64,000 bases of DNA from Oscillospiraceae bacterium (GCA_015065935.1 SVPI01000005.1:27171-91170), one strand, 5' to 3'; counted from the first letter of the stretch, positions 1 to 8,912 are shown. Notes: generated by a model from the letters alone, not told the origin. Made by a program: numbers and translations.

Positions 1-1
1 C

Positions 2-397
2 GAGGTTTCGTTAATATGGTTTGACACACCTTATGATATAACGGAGGAACAAGCAACAGAGCTTTACAACCTTGTTAAAAAGTATCAACCTAACTGTTTG
101 GTTAATTCGAGAATAAGCGGGGAAATCAAACCGGATTATTATTCGGCGGGCGACAATGAAATCCCCAATGACGCAAAGACGGTATTGTATGAATCACCGG
201 CAACGCTTAATGACACTTGGGGATATAAAACTTATGATGAAAATTGGAAAGATGCAAAATTGGTATTAAAAACAAAAAAACATCTTAATGATTTAGGAAT
301 AAATTATCTTTTGAATATCGGACCCGATTATCTGGGCAGAATGCCCGCTCCCGCTATGGAAATATTAAAAGAATTGGCAAAAACAAAAGGACTGTGA
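2..397 (+). CDS. Alpha-L-fucosidase, GH29 (C-terminal part, 5' truncated by window)
   Basis: Partial gene, open from the window edge; the last 131 residues are visible. GH29 enzymes remove alpha-linked L-fucose from glycans by a retaining mechanism. The visible part carries the features of the end of the GH29 barrel: WFDTP near the edge, then QPNCLVNSRI, GDNEIP, a WGY motif followed by WK, and NIGPD..G near the end. The nucleophile Asp may be the one in WFDTP, although GH29 families vary here. An ATG at 98 lies in frame but is internal, because the reading frame and the homology run upstream of it. The stop codon sits inside the terminator stem. The gene fits a gut glycan forager. Secretion cannot be judged because the N-terminus is missing. 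Confidence 0.85.
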   Translation, partial: EVSLIWFDTPYDITEEQATELYNLVKKYQPNCLVNSRISGEIKPDYYSAGDNEIPNDAKTVLYESPATLNDTWGYKTYDENWKDAKLVLKTKKHLNDLGINYLLNIGPDYLGRMPAPAMEILKELAKTKGL

Positions 398-415
398 AAT
401 TCACAGTCCTTTTTT
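389..415 (+). terminator. Rho-independent terminator after the fucosidase
   Basis: An 8-bp stem GGACTGTG/CACAGTCC with a 5-nt loop is followed by six T. The TGA stop of the fucosidase lies within the left arm. The next gene converges from the minus strand and ends at 420. Confidence 0.9.
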
Positions 416-419
416 AGTG

Positions 420-1154
420 TTAGATTACATATCCGCCGTTTTGGCCGATAACCTGACCTGTAATATAATCGGCAGAATCGGAAGCTAAAAAGAAGCAAAG
501 CTGGGCTACCTCATCGGCTGTGCCCATTCTTCCAAGGGGAACATCGTTTACAAAATCGGCTAAATCCTCAACCGAGATTTCAGCGTTCATTGAGGTGTCA
601 ATAATTCCGGGGGCTATTGCATTAACGGTAACTCCACTTGGAGCAACCTCCTTTGCAAGAGCCTTTGTAAGACCGATAACACCCGCTTTTGCGGCGGAAT
701 AGTGAACCTCACAGGAGGCGCCTGTAACACCCCACATTGAAGAAATGTTTATAATTTTACCACTCTTATTCTTAATCATTTCGGGAAGTGCTGCCTGACA
801 GCAATTAAAAACGCCCTTTAAGTTTACATTCATCATTTCATCCCAATCAAACTCGCTAATATCTGTAAATAGGGAAGAGCGGGAGATACCTGCATTGTTA
901 ATTAAAATATCAACAGAGCCAAAACGATAAATCGCTTCCTTAATCATTAAATCAACTTCCAGCTTATTTGCAACGTTTGCCTTGTAAGCTATTACGTTAT
1001 GGCCTTGTTCGCAAAGTGATTTTTGAAGTAGCAGGGCGGCGGCTGCCGAATTATTATAGTTTAAAACAACGTTATAACCTTTTTGTGCGAAAAGAATTGC
1101 TGTTGCGGCGCCGATACCTTTTGAAGCGCCTGTTATTATGACAGTTTTGCTCAT
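420..1154 (-). CDS. SDR-family oxidoreductase, FabG-like (3-oxoacyl-ACP reductase type)
   Basis: A 244-residue classical short-chain dehydrogenase, probably NADP(H)-dependent and cytosolic. The cofactor motif GASKGIG is at residues 9-15 and NNAG at about 86-89. The catalytic set is Asn111, Ser138/139, Tyr152 and Lys156 (YSAAK). The C-terminal DxxYITGQ-type ending is typical of FabG. The ATG at 1154 follows a good AGGGGA ribosome site. The gene stands alone, outside any fatty-acid synthesis cluster, so it may be a FabG paralogue acting on another keto substrate rather than the housekeeping enzyme. It converges with the fucosidase. The family is certain; the substrate is not. Confidence 0.8.
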   Translation of the reverse strand: MSKTVIITGASKGIGAATAILFAQKGYNVVLNYNNSAAAALLLQKSLCEQGHNVIAYKANVANKLEVDLMIKEAIYRFGSVDILINNAGISRSSLFTDISEFDWDEMMNVNLKGVFNCCQAALPEMIKNKSGKIINISSMWGVTGASCEVHYSAAKAGVIGLTKALAKEVAPSGVTVNAIAPGIIDTSMNAEISVEDLADFVNDVPLGRMGTADEVAQLCFFLASDSADYITGQVIGQNGGYVI

Positions 1155-1184
1155 TTTATTTTCCCCTTTAAAATTTATAAATTC

Positions 1185-1212
1185 ATTATATCATAAAAAA
1201 ATTTTTTGTAAA
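1185..1212 (-). promoter_or_regulatory. SigA-type promoter for the SDR gene
   Basis: On the minus strand, TTTACA (1212-1207), a 16-nt spacer and TATAAT (1190-1185) lie about 30 nt upstream of the start codon. Confidence 0.6.
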
Positions 1213-1312
1213 CAAAAACAATAAATTGTGTATCAAAAAGGGGAGGATGACATATATATTGTGTGGTTTACATAAATAGTTTACATAATATATTTTTGAT
1301 AAAAATTTTCAG

Positions 1313-1341
1313 TTGACATAATTCAAAAAGTGTTGTATAAC
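1313..1341 (+). promoter_or_regulatory. SigA-type promoter upstream of spoIIM-xerD
   Basis: TTGACA (1313-1318), a 17-nt spacer and TATAAC (1336-1341) precede a leader of about 220 nt before spoIIM. An alternative, weaker SigE-like pair (CATATAT at 1251-1257, 13 nt, CATAAATA at 1271-1278) lies upstream; SigE control would fit a sporulation gene, but the match is poor. Confidence 0.6.
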
Positions 1342-1368
1342 TTATTATATAAGTTAGGTTCCAGCGCA

Positions 1369-1407
1369 ATTGCAACTTTAAAATTTATAAGGTTGCAATG
1401 TTTTTTT
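1369..1407 (+). terminator. Terminator-like hairpin in the spoIIM leader (possible attenuator)
   Basis: The arms TTGCAAC (1370-1376) and GTTGCAA (1392-1398) flank an AT-rich loop and are followed by TGTTTTTTT. The hairpin sits between the SigA-like promoter and the spoIIM ribosome site, so it could stop transcripts early. No known riboswitch core was recognised around it. Confidence 0.5.
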
Positions 1408-1565
1408 CGCCCTTTTAAGGTTACATAATATTCCGAAAAAACTATATGTTGTGTTTTATTTTTGAAAAAATTAAAATTTAATCAATATATTGTTCGCATG
1501 TAATATCTTGTCCTAAAGCAGCATATTTATTATCAAAGAAATTTACATTTCGGAGGTAATAAATT

Positions 1566-2195
1566 GTGCGAGGTTCAAGAGTTTTATCCTTAAATGGAGT
1601 GAAGGCTGTTAACTTTTTAAAGGAAAACGGTTCACTCATTTTTTTAACCTTAATTTTTGTTTTAGGCGTGCTTTCAGGAGCGCTTTTTTTCGAAAAACAA
1701 ATCGCTGTGGCTGACTATGCCAAAAACCAATTCACCAACTTTTTAACGTTAAGGCAAGAGGGAACTTTCTTTTCGATTTTCTTTGCTTCGTTAATTAACC
1801 TGCTAATTTATTTTGGCGCGGTTTTTATTTCAGGAACATCGGTTGTAGGAAACATAGTTTCACCCTTTGTTCTTTTGTGGTTTGGCTTTAATTTCGGCAC
1901 GCTTTCCACACATCTTTATGGTGGATATGCCCTTAAAGGTATTGCATTCAGTGCTATAATTTTAATCCCTGCCAGTGCAATTTTTGCACTAATATTAGTT
2001 TTTTGTTCAAGAGAAGCAATGAGATTTTCACTGCTGCTTACAAAGCTTTTTACACCACAGGGTGTGAATGCCAGCGTTTTTGAAAACTTTAAAAGTTACT
2101 GTATAAAATTCCTTTATTATCTTATATTTGTGTTCTTGTCGGCAACTGTTGATTCACTTTTATCAACATTCTTTATTAAATTTTTTGATTTTTAG
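1566..2195 (+). CDS. spoIIM: Stage II sporulation protein M-like membrane protein
   Basis: A 209-residue integral membrane protein with about five hydrophobic segments (near 24-46, 70-95, 95-115, 120-145, 175-205) and few charged residues, as in the SpoIIM/DUF95 family. In Bacillus SpoIIM works with SpoIID and SpoIIP in the engulfment complex that removes septal peptidoglycan and moves the mother-cell membrane around the forespore. The assignment rests on length, topology, the glycine- and phenylalanine-rich central helices, and position: spoIIM lies close upstream of xerD in Bacillus as well. The start is GTG at 1566 with GGAGG at 1552-1556; a TTG two bases earlier is in another frame. xerD follows 18 nt downstream and is probably cotranscribed. 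Confidence 0.65.
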   Translation: MRGSRVLSLNGVKAVNFLKENGSLIFLTLIFVLGVLSGALFFEKQIAVADYAKNQFTNFLTLRQEGTFFSIFFASLINLLIYFGAVFISGTSVVGNIVSPFVLLWFGFNFGTLSTHLYGGYALKGIAFSAIILIPASAIFALILVFCSREAMRFSLLLTKLFTPQGVNASVFENFKSYCIKFLYYLIFVFLSATVDSLLSTFFIKFFDF

Positions 2196-2213
2196 ATTTT
2201 GGAGGTGGAAAAC

Positions 2214-3101
2214 TTGAAGGATTACATTTTGGAATTTGAGTCTTTTCTTAAGTATGAAAAGGCTTCCTCTAATAATACCTTACAATCTTATTTACGCGAT
2301 GTAACTCAGTTTTCTGCCTACTGTAAGCTTAATTCCATTGAAGATGTTTCCAAAGTTACCTCTAAAAAACTTAATGAATACTTTGATTATCTACATTCAA
2401 CCGGTCGTAGCGATGCAACCGTTTCGAGAAATGTAGCATCGCTCAGATGCTATTATAAATTCCTCGTAAAAAAGGAAATTTGTTCAGTTAACCCTGTTAG
2501 TGATGTTAAGCAAAAAGCAGCCACCAAGAAAATTCCTGAAATTTTAACCAATAAAGAGGTTCTGCTTTTGCTTGAACAGCCCAAGGGTTCCGACTATAAA
2601 TCCATTAGAGATAAGGCAATGCTTGAGTTGCTTTATGCTACAGGCATTAAGGTTTCGGAGCTTATTGACCTTAATTTAACAGATATTAACCGTCAAATTG
2701 GCGTTTTACACCTTCACACAGGAAAGAGCGAGAGAGTAATTCCTATTTACCCCGAAGCACTTAGAGTTTTAAATCGTTACATTAATGAGGCTAGAAGTGT
2801 TATTATCTCGGAAAACAGCGAGGACAAGCTGTTTACAAATATGAACGGCTCACCAATGTCAAGACAGGGCTTTTGGAAAATAATTAAGCATTATGCAGAA
2901 CTTGCTAAAATTGATAAAGACATAACCCCACACACCTTGCGCCATTCTTTTGCGGCCCATTTACTTGAAAATGGTGCGGAACTTAAAGACATTAAAGAAA
3001 TGCTCGGTCATTCGGATATATCTTCAACACAAATCTACGTGCAAATGATGAAGCAAAAATATGCTCAGGCATATAAGCGTTTTCATCCTATGGCAAGATA
3101 A
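2214..3101 (+). CDS. xerD: Tyrosine recombinase XerD, with Lys at the first catalytic Arg
   Basis: A 295-residue XerC/XerD-type recombinase, which resolves chromosome dimers at dif. The N-terminal SAM-like core-binding domain spans about 1-100 and the catalytic domain about 105-295. Catalytic positions visible are His240 and Arg243 (HTLRH), His266 (LGHS) and nucleophile Tyr275, plus the beta-hairpin Lys in TGKSER. The position that should be the first catalytic Arg, in the ATGxRVSEL motif, reads Lys146 (AAG at 2649-2651). Start: TTG at 2214, because GGAGG at 2201-2205 gives an 8-nt spacing; an upstream TTG at 2199 precedes that ribosome site. It follows spoIIM, as in Bacillus. Whether the Lys form is catalytically active cannot be told from sequence. 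Confidence 0.85.
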   Translation: MKDYILEFESFLKYEKASSNNTLQSYLRDVTQFSAYCKLNSIEDVSKVTSKKLNEYFDYLHSTGRSDATVSRNVASLRCYYKFLVKKEICSVNPVSDVKQKAATKKIPEILTNKEVLLLLEQPKGSDYKSIRDKAMLELLYATGIKVSELIDLNLTDINRQIGVLHLHTGKSERVIPIYPEALRVLNRYINEARSVIISENSEDKLFTNMNGSPMSRQGFWKIIKHYAELAKIDKDITPHTLRHSFAAHLLENGAELKDIKEMLGHSDISSTQIYVQMMKQKYAQAYKRFHPMAR

Positions 3102-3133
3102 AAAACTCTGTTTGGCTCAAAACAGAGTTTTTT
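3102..3133 (+). terminator. Terminator after xerD
   Basis: AAAACTCTGTTT pairs with AAACAGAGTTTT around a short loop (TGGCTC), ending in a T run. The pepD ribosome site CGGAGG follows at once (3141-3146). Confidence 0.8.
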
Positions 3134-3152
3134 AAATTTACGGAGGCAAAAA

Positions 3153-4565
3153 ATGTTAAATTTAAAACCGGAACAGCAAAGACGTTTTTTTGAAATTTTC
3201 TATAAGCTTTGTTCAATTCCACACGGCTCGGGCAACACAAAAGCCATAAGCGATTTTTGTGCTGAGTTTGCAAAAGACAATGGGCTTTATGTTTTTCAAG
3301 ATGAGCTTAACAACATTGTAATTAAAAAGCCTGCAACAAAGGGTTATGAGGCGCACGAGCCTATAATTTTGCAGGGACACCTTGATATGGTATGTGAAAA
3401 AGAGTTGGACTGTAAAATAGATTTTGAAAAAGATGGATTAGAAATTTTTGTTGACGGTGATTATATCACCGCAAATGGCACAACCCTTGGCGGTGATGAT
3501 GGAATTGCGGTTGCAATGGTTCTTGCCATTCTTGAGGATAAAAAACTTTCACACCCCGAAATTGAGGCAGTATTTACAACCGATGAGGAAACCGGTATGT
3601 ATGGTGCCGATGGCCTTGATACAAGTTTGCTTAACGGCAAAATGTTTATTAACATTGATTCAGAAAACGAAGGTGTTTTCACCGTTAGTTGTGCAGGCGG
3701 TGCAAGGGCACAAATTAATCTACCGTTAATTTCACAGGAAAATAACTTTTCGGCTTATGAAATCACGGTTGATGGTCTTTTAGGCGGCCATTCAGGAGTA
3801 GAAATCGATAAAGGTAGAATAAATGCGAATATTCTTTTAGGCGAAATTCTTAACAGCTTCACCTTTAATTATTTAATTTCCGAAATTAGTGGTGGTCTTA
3901 AGGATAACGCAATTCCAAGAAGCGCAAGATGCATTATTTGCAGTAATGAAAATCCCAAAGAGGCAATAAACAACTTTGTAAATAATTTTAGTTTTGAAAA
4001 TGATAATAAGCCACAGGTTACTGTGAAGGAAATCAGTTGCAATAAATGCTTTTCAAAGGAAAGTTCACTGCTTATTGTTTATTTTCTAAACAATGTGCCA
4101 AATGGTATTCAAAAAATGAGCAGCGATATTAAGGGACTTGTTCAAACCTCTCTTAATTTAGGAATTTTAAACACCAAAGGAAATAAACTTGAGGCATCCT
4201 TTGCGGTTCGTAGCTCGGTTAACAGTGAAAGAAATCAACTGATTGAAACACTAAAATCTTTTGCCGATGATTTAGGTGGTAGCGTTTCAACCTATGGTTA
4301 TTATCCCGCATGGGAGTATAAAAAGGATTCAAAACTACGCCAGGTTATGTGCGATACCTACAAAAAGCTTTATAACGCCGAGGCTACGGTTGAAGCAATC
4401 CACGCAGGACTTGAATGTGGTTTGTTTGGTGAAAAAATTAAGGGGCTTGATGCGGTTTCCATTGGTCCAAATATGTGCGATATTCACACACCCGGCGAAA
4501 AACTCAGCATCTCTTCTTCAATAAGGGTTTATGAGTTTTTGTGTGAAGTTTTAAAAAATTTGTAA
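3153..4565 (+). CDS. pepD: Aminoacyl-histidine dipeptidase (Xaa-His dipeptidase), M20 family
   Basis: A 470-residue cytosolic zinc dipeptidase of the PepD (M20C) type that cleaves Xaa-His and other dipeptides. Metal-site motifs: QGHLDMV with His76 and Asp78, GGDDGIA with the bridging Asp115, and TTDEETG with catalytic Glu145 and metal ligand Glu146. The inserted lid/dimerisation domain spans about 190-390 and includes GGHSG, where the domain that completes the active site usually begins. The late GLECGLF motif is characteristic of PepD and supplies a further ligand. The ATG at 3153 has CGGAGG upstream. A second peptidase follows after 13 nt, which suggests one transcript for use of imported peptides. 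Confidence 0.9.
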   Translation: MLNLKPEQQRRFFEIFYKLCSIPHGSGNTKAISDFCAEFAKDNGLYVFQDELNNIVIKKPATKGYEAHEPIILQGHLDMVCEKELDCKIDFEKDGLEIFVDGDYITANGTTLGGDDGIAVAMVLAILEDKKLSHPEIEAVFTTDEETGMYGADGLDTSLLNGKMFINIDSENEGVFTVSCAGGARAQINLPLISQENNFSAYEITVDGLLGGHSGVEIDKGRINANILLGEILNSFTFNYLISEISGGLKDNAIPRSARCIICSNENPKEAINNFVNNFSFENDNKPQVTVKEISCNKCFSKESSLLIVYFLNNVPNGIQKMSSDIKGLVQTSLNLGILNTKGNKLEASFAVRSSVNSERNQLIETLKSFADDLGGSVSTYGYYPAWEYKKDSKLRQVMCDTYKKLYNAEATVEAIHAGLECGLFGEKIKGLDAVSIGPNMCDIHTPGEKLSISSSIRVYEFLCEVLKNL

Positions 4566-4578
4566 TTGAGGTGCTTTT

Positions 4579-5649
4579 ATGTTTGAAGAAAGAGTTAATA
4601 AAATTGGTTTAAGTCTTGATAAAAATGAAGCGCTACTTGTTATGAGCGGTGCTAACAGGCTTTATTTTACAGGTTTTCATTCAAGTGCAGGTATGGTGCT
4701 TATCACAAAAAACGGCGGTAGTTTTTATATTGATTTCCGTTATTTTGAAAAGGCAAAAAACACGGTTGATTCCTGCGAGGTTCTTTTATCAGAGAGAACC
4801 TTTAAAGAAATTTCCGATTCTTTAAAGAAGCAGGGTATTGATACCTTATATCTTGAAACTGCTTCAATCAGTATTTCGCAGTTCAAGGACATTAAAGAGG
4901 CACTTGGCGGCATAGAAATTTCATCAAGTGATAAATTTGATAAAATGATTGAAGAAATGCGCAGTGTTAAAACCACCGCCGAGGTTGAGCTTATTAAAAA
5001 AGCTCAAAAGCTTACCGATGACACCTTCGATTACATCCTTGACCGCATTAAAGTTGGCAGAAGCGAAAAGGAAATTATGCTTGATATGGAGTTCTTTATG
5101 CGCTTAAAGGGAAGTGAAGGGGTTTCCTTCGATTTTATAGTTGTTTCGGGTAAAAATTCATCCCTGCCACACGGTGTGCCAACCGATAAATTAATTGAAA
5201 ACGGCGATTTTCTCACAATGGATTTTGGCGCTGTTGTTTCTGGTTATCATTCCGATATGACAAGAACTGTTGCCGTAGGAAATGTTACTGATGAGCAAAT
5301 TAAGGTTTATGACACAGTTTTAAAGGCACAAAATGAAGCACTTAAGGCTATTAAACCGGGTGTTGTATGCAAGGATATCGATAAGGTTGCACGCGATATT
5401 ATTTATGGCGCAGGTTATGAGGGTTGTTTTGGCCATGGTCTTGGCCACAGCGTGGGAATTGAGATTCACGAAAATCCTAATTTCAACACCCGCTGCGATA
5501 AAATTTTAAAGCAGGGAACTATTATGACGGTTGAACCCGGAATTTATATCGAGAATAAGTTCGGTGTGAGAATTGAGGATATGGTGTATGTAACCACGGA
5601 CGGAATTTTAAATTTAACAAAGAGCAAAAAGGAATTAATTACACTTTAG
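4579..5649 (+). CDS. Xaa-Pro aminopeptidase / Xaa-Pro dipeptidase, M24 family
   Basis: A 356-residue pita-bread metallopeptidase that releases residues next to proline. The N-terminal creatinase-like domain spans about 1-125 and the catalytic domain about 130-356. The five metal ligands are visible: Asp in MDFGA and in SDMTRT, His in GHGLGHSVG, Glu in VEPGIY and Glu in RIEDMV. The short length and single creatinase domain match the PepP/PepQ-like group of Firmicutes (YqhT type). The ATG start follows a GAGG site and comes 13 nt after pepD. With pepD it would complete hydrolysis of proline-containing peptides, presumably supplied by the Opp importer encoded next. Substrate preference (dipeptide or longer) cannot be assigned from the sequence. 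Confidence 0.88.
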   Translation: MFEERVNKIGLSLDKNEALLVMSGANRLYFTGFHSSAGMVLITKNGGSFYIDFRYFEKAKNTVDSCEVLLSERTFKEISDSLKKQGIDTLYLETASISISQFKDIKEALGGIEISSSDKFDKMIEEMRSVKTTAEVELIKKAQKLTDDTFDYILDRIKVGRSEKEIMLDMEFFMRLKGSEGVSFDFIVVSGKNSSLPHGVPTDKLIENGDFLTMDFGAVVSGYHSDMTRTVAVGNVTDEQIKVYDTVLKAQNEALKAIKPGVVCKDIDKVARDIIYGAGYEGCFGHGLGHSVGIEIHENPNFNTRCDKILKQGTIMTVEPGIYIENKFGVRIEDMVYVTTDGILNLTKSKKELITL

Positions 5650-5676
5650 CACACTAACATAATTGATATTTTTCGA

Positions 5677-5705
5677 TTGACATTGTCACGTTTTTAATGT
5701 ATAAT
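5677..5705 (+). promoter_or_regulatory. SigA-type consensus promoter of the opp operon
   Basis: A perfect TTGACA (5677-5682), a 17-nt spacer and a perfect TATAAT (5700-5705) lie 117 nt upstream of oppB. This is one of the strongest promoters in the window. Confidence 0.85.
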
Positions 5706-5822
5706 ATTTTGTACTATATTTTATATATAAGTTGCTTACAAGTTTTTTTAACTTTTCATGTGTCTTGTTTGCACTTAAGGCCCATTTGTTTTTTTGGTCA
5801 AAAATTTAAGGAGTGAAAAAAA

Positions 5823-6749
5823 TTGAATTCCAAAACAGCGCTGTATATTGTTAAGCGTATTTTGCTTGCAATTTTAACAGTTTTTCTTGTTATTACAATC
5901 ACGTTTTTTGTAATGCATGCGGTTCCCGGTGGACCATTTACAAGTGAAAAGGCTGTTACCCCTGCCGTTCAGGAGGCGCTTGAAAAGAAATATGGTCTTG
6001 ATAAACCTCTTTTTGAGCAGTACATTACCTATCTTGGCGATGCCGTAACACTTGATTTCGGTCCTTCTATTAAAATGCGTGGTCGTGATGTTATCGACAT
6101 TATCGGAGATGGACTTAAAACCTCTGCAAAGCTTGGCCTTTTTGCCGCAGGCATTGCACTTGTTCTCGGTGTAGTGCTCGGTGCAATTGCCGCACTTAAT
6201 CGAAATAAGCTTATTGACCGTATTATAATGGTTTTCACAACTGCCTTCGTTTCAATGCCATCGTTTATAATGGGCTCGCTACTGCTGATTTTGTTTTGTA
6301 TAACGCTACAATGGCTGCCTGCTAACGGAAGCACATCTGCAGGTCTTATCCTACCTGTTGTTACACTATCGCTCTCTCCGCTTTCAAACATCACTCGTTT
6401 AACTCGTTCTTCAATGCTTGATGTTCTCGGTCAAGATTACATTAGAACAGCAAGAGCAAAGGGTGTTTCAAAAACAAAAATCATTTTTGGCCATGCGCTT
6501 AAAAATGCTCTCATTCCTGTTATCACTTATTTCGGTCCCATGCTTGCTTACATTGTAACCGGTTCGCTGGTTGTTGAGCAGATTTTTGCCGTTCCCGGCA
6601 TCGGTGATAAGTTTGTTAACTCTATTACCAATCGTGACTATCCATTAATTATGGGAACAACCATTGTTTTAGCCGTGTTCATCGTTATTATGAACCTTAT
6701 AAGTGATATTTTATACAAAGTTGTTGACCCGCGTATTAATCTTGAATAA
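5823..6749 (+). CDS. oppB: Oligopeptide ABC transporter permease OppB
   Basis: A 308-residue inner-membrane permease, one half of the peptide import channel, with six predicted helices. The N-terminus has the OppB/DppB hallmark: a first helix, then HAVPGGPF and a FEQYITYLGD segment with DFGPS. The EAA loop that contacts the ATPases is near residues 205-235 (DYIRTARAKGVSKTKI). The C-terminal DPRINLE ending is typical. The start is TTG at 5823 with AAGGAG at 5808-5813; there is no nearby ATG. It is first of five genes, oppB-C-D-F-A, transcribed from the strong promoter at 5677. Confidence 0.92.
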   Translation: MNSKTALYIVKRILLAILTVFLVITITFFVMHAVPGGPFTSEKAVTPAVQEALEKKYGLDKPLFEQYITYLGDAVTLDFGPSIKMRGRDVIDIIGDGLKTSAKLGLFAAGIALVLGVVLGAIAALNRNKLIDRIIMVFTTAFVSMPSFIMGSLLLILFCITLQWLPANGSTSAGLILPVVTLSLSPLSNITRLTRSSMLDVLGQDYIRTARAKGVSKTKIIFGHALKNALIPVITYFGPMLAYIVTGSLVVEQIFAVPGIGDKFVNSITNRDYPLIMGTTIVLAVFIVIMNLISDILYKVVDPRINLE

Positions 6750-6806
6750 TTGTCTTGGACAAATGTATGTTTAGGTTAATTTCTTTTGTATGTTAGGAGA
6801 ATCAAA

Positions 6807-7868
6807 ATGAAGAAAAAACCTTTTAGTCTTCACATTAATGTAGATTCATTTTTACCTGCAAGCAGTGAAGAAAAAGAGTATATGATAAAAATGCGTCCTT
6901 CAACCACATTCTTTAAAGACGGTGTTAGACGCTTACTTAAAAACAAAGTTGCTACAGTCAGCTTCATTCTTATTGTAATTATCACACTTTCCTGTATTTT
7001 TATCCCTATGTTCTGGCCTTATGAGTATGATGACCAGCTGGGTGTAAAACTTGGCCAGCCTGTTGATGATACCTATGCAAACCTTCAACCCTTTGAGTAT
7101 GGTGCAACAGAACAGGAAAAGATTGAGGCAGGGGAGAGCGTGTTTCCCCATATCTTCGGAACCGACTCACACGGTCGTGACTATTTCATTCGTATTGTTT
7201 ACGGAACAAGAATATCCCTTCTTGTTGGCTTCTTTGCAAGTATAATCGTTTTGCTTATTGGTATGACCGTTGGCTCAATTGCGGGCTACTACGGCGGTAA
7301 GGTTGATATTGTAATAATGAGAATTGTTGATATTATTTACTCCTTACCCGATATGCTTATGGTTATTTTGCTGGCGGCAGCCCTTAACCAGTCAGGCTTA
7401 AATAAACTGATTGAAGGAACAGTTTTTGAAAAAATCGGTTCGAATATTATCAGCTTATTTATCGTTTTTGCGCTTCTTTATTGGGTTTCAATGTCCCGCC
7501 TTATTCGTGGACAAATTTTATCCCTTCGCGAACAGGAATATGTTTTAGCAGCCCGCGCAAGCGGTGCTAAAGGCGGCAGAATCATTAAGAAGCACTTAAT
7601 GCCCAACTGCATTGGTGTTGTTATTGTTTCAACTGCTCTTCAAATTCCCAGTGCAATTTTCACCGAGAGTTATCTTTCATTCCTTGGCCTTGGCGTTAAC
7701 GCTCCTATGCCTTCTCTCGGTTCCTTAGCATCAGATGCTTTAAACGGTATCCATTCTTATCCTTACCGTTTAATTATTCCTGCAATTGTTATTTCACTTA
7801 TCGTTTTATCACTTAACCTTTTCGGTGACGGTCTTCGTGACGCGTTTGACCCGAAACTCAATAGCTAA
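6807..7868 (+). CDS. oppC: Oligopeptide ABC transporter permease OppC
   Basis: A 353-residue permease that pairs with OppB. It has the OppC/DppC layout: a cytosolic N-terminus of about 50 residues, a first helix near 50-70, a long extracytoplasmic loop ending in HIFGTDSHGRDYFIRIVYGTR, then five helices, with the EAA loop around 250-280 (QEYVLAARASGAKGGRIIKKH). The ending FGDGLRDAFDPK is diagnostic. ATG at 6807 is preferred over the upstream TTG at 6786 because AGGAGA lies just before it. The extracytoplasmic insert of about 55 residues is usual for OppC. The spacing from oppB is 57 nt. Confidence 0.92.
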   Translation: MKKKPFSLHINVDSFLPASSEEKEYMIKMRPSTTFFKDGVRRLLKNKVATVSFILIVIITLSCIFIPMFWPYEYDDQLGVKLGQPVDDTYANLQPFEYGATEQEKIEAGESVFPHIFGTDSHGRDYFIRIVYGTRISLLVGFFASIIVLLIGMTVGSIAGYYGGKVDIVIMRIVDIIYSLPDMLMVILLAAALNQSGLNKLIEGTVFEKIGSNIISLFIVFALLYWVSMSRLIRGQILSLREQEYVLAARASGAKGGRIIKKHLMPNCIGVVIVSTALQIPSAIFTESYLSFLGLGVNAPMPSLGSLASDALNGIHSYPYRLIIPAIVISLIVLSLNLFGDGLRDAFDPKLNS

Positions 7869-7886
7869 AGGAGGACACTGAATTTC

Positions 7887-8912
7887 ATGGCATTACTTGA
7901 AGTAAACAATCTCCATACCTCCTTTACTATCGACGCCGGCGAGGTTTTGGCGGTGAACGGAATTTCATATTTCCTTGAAAAAGGCAAGGTTCTCGGTATT
8001 GTTGGCGAGTCGGGCTCAGGTAAATCTGTTTCGGCCTACTCAATTATGCAAATTCTTGCCGCCAACGGTAGAATTACCGATGGTTCAATTAAATATAACG
8101 GTCAGGAACTGGTTGGCGCAGGTGAATCGGTTATGAAAACCATTCGCGGCAACAAAATTTCAATAATTTTCCAGGACCCTATGACCTCACTTAACCCCAC
8201 CTATACAATTGGTCATCAGTTAATGGAAGCAATTTTGCTTCACACAAACCGCAATAAAAAACAGGCTTATGAGCGTGCTGTTGAAATGCTTCGCCTTGTT
8301 AACGTTAACGAGCCTGAAAAGCGTATGAAGCAGTACCCTCACGAGTTTTCAGGCGGTATGCGCCAGCGTGTTGTTATTGCAATGGCACTTGCCTGCGAGC
8401 CTGACATTCTTATTGCTGATGAGCCTACAACCGCTCTTGATGTTACAATACAGGCACAAATTCTTGAACTTATGAAGTCCCTGCAAAAGGAACTTGGTAT
8501 GGCAATTATTATGATTACCCATGACCTTGGCGTTGTAGCACAGCTTTGTGATGAGGTTGTTGTTATGTACGCAGGCTCAATTTGTGAGCAGGGAACAGTT
8601 GAAGAAATTTTCTACAACCCCAAACACGAGTACACAAAGGGTCTTTTACGCTCAATTCCTACAGCCGATAACAACGGCCAAAAGCTAGAGCCTATTACAG
8701 GTACTCCAATTGACCTTTTAAATATGCCTAAAGGCTGTCCCTTTGCACCGCGTTGCGAAAAAGCTATGAAAATTTGTATCAGAGAAGCTGCACAGCCTAT
8801 GGATATTAACGAAAACCACAGGGCAACCTGCTGGATGAACGTTAAAGAGGCCGTTGAAAAGGGCGAAATTGTACTTGATAATACCACAGAGGAGGAAAAT
8901 GGTAATGAGTGA
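7887..8912 (+). CDS. oppD: Oligopeptide ABC transporter ATP-binding protein OppD
   Basis: A 341-residue cytosolic ATPase subunit. Walker A is GESGSGKS, the Q-loop is in FQDPMTSL, the signature is FSGGMRQR, Walker B is [12 protein letters not shown] and the switch His is in MITHDLG. The C-terminal oligopeptide-transporter domain holds a cysteine cluster ([16 protein letters not shown]), which in this family can bind an iron-sulfur cluster. AAGGAGG precedes the ATG. The last eight bases overlap oppF (ATGAGTGA), so translation of the two ATPases is likely coupled. Confidence 0.93.
   Translation: MALLEVNNLHTSFTIDAGEVLAVNGISYFLEKGKVLGIVGESGSGKSVSAYSIMQILAANGRITDGSIKYNGQELVGAGESVMKTIRGNKISIIFQDPMTSLNPTYTIGHQLMEAILLHTNRNKKQAYERAVEMLRLVNVNEPEKRMKQYPHEFSGGMRQRVVIAMALACEPDILIADEPTTALDVTIQAQILELMKSLQKELGMAIIMITHDLGVVAQLCDEVVVMYAGSICEQGTVEEIFYNPKHEYTKGLLRSIPTADNNGQKLEPITGTPIDLLNMPKGCPFAPRCEKAMKICIREAAQPMDINENHRATCWMNVKEAVEKGEIVLDNTTEEENGNE

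Noticed and set aside
1155..1565. Known riboswitch in the spoIIM leader
   Set aside because: The hairpin is present, but no conserved riboswitch core could be recognised around it.
2199..2213. Upstream TTG start for XerD
   Set aside because: It lies before the GGAGG site, which points to TTG 2214.
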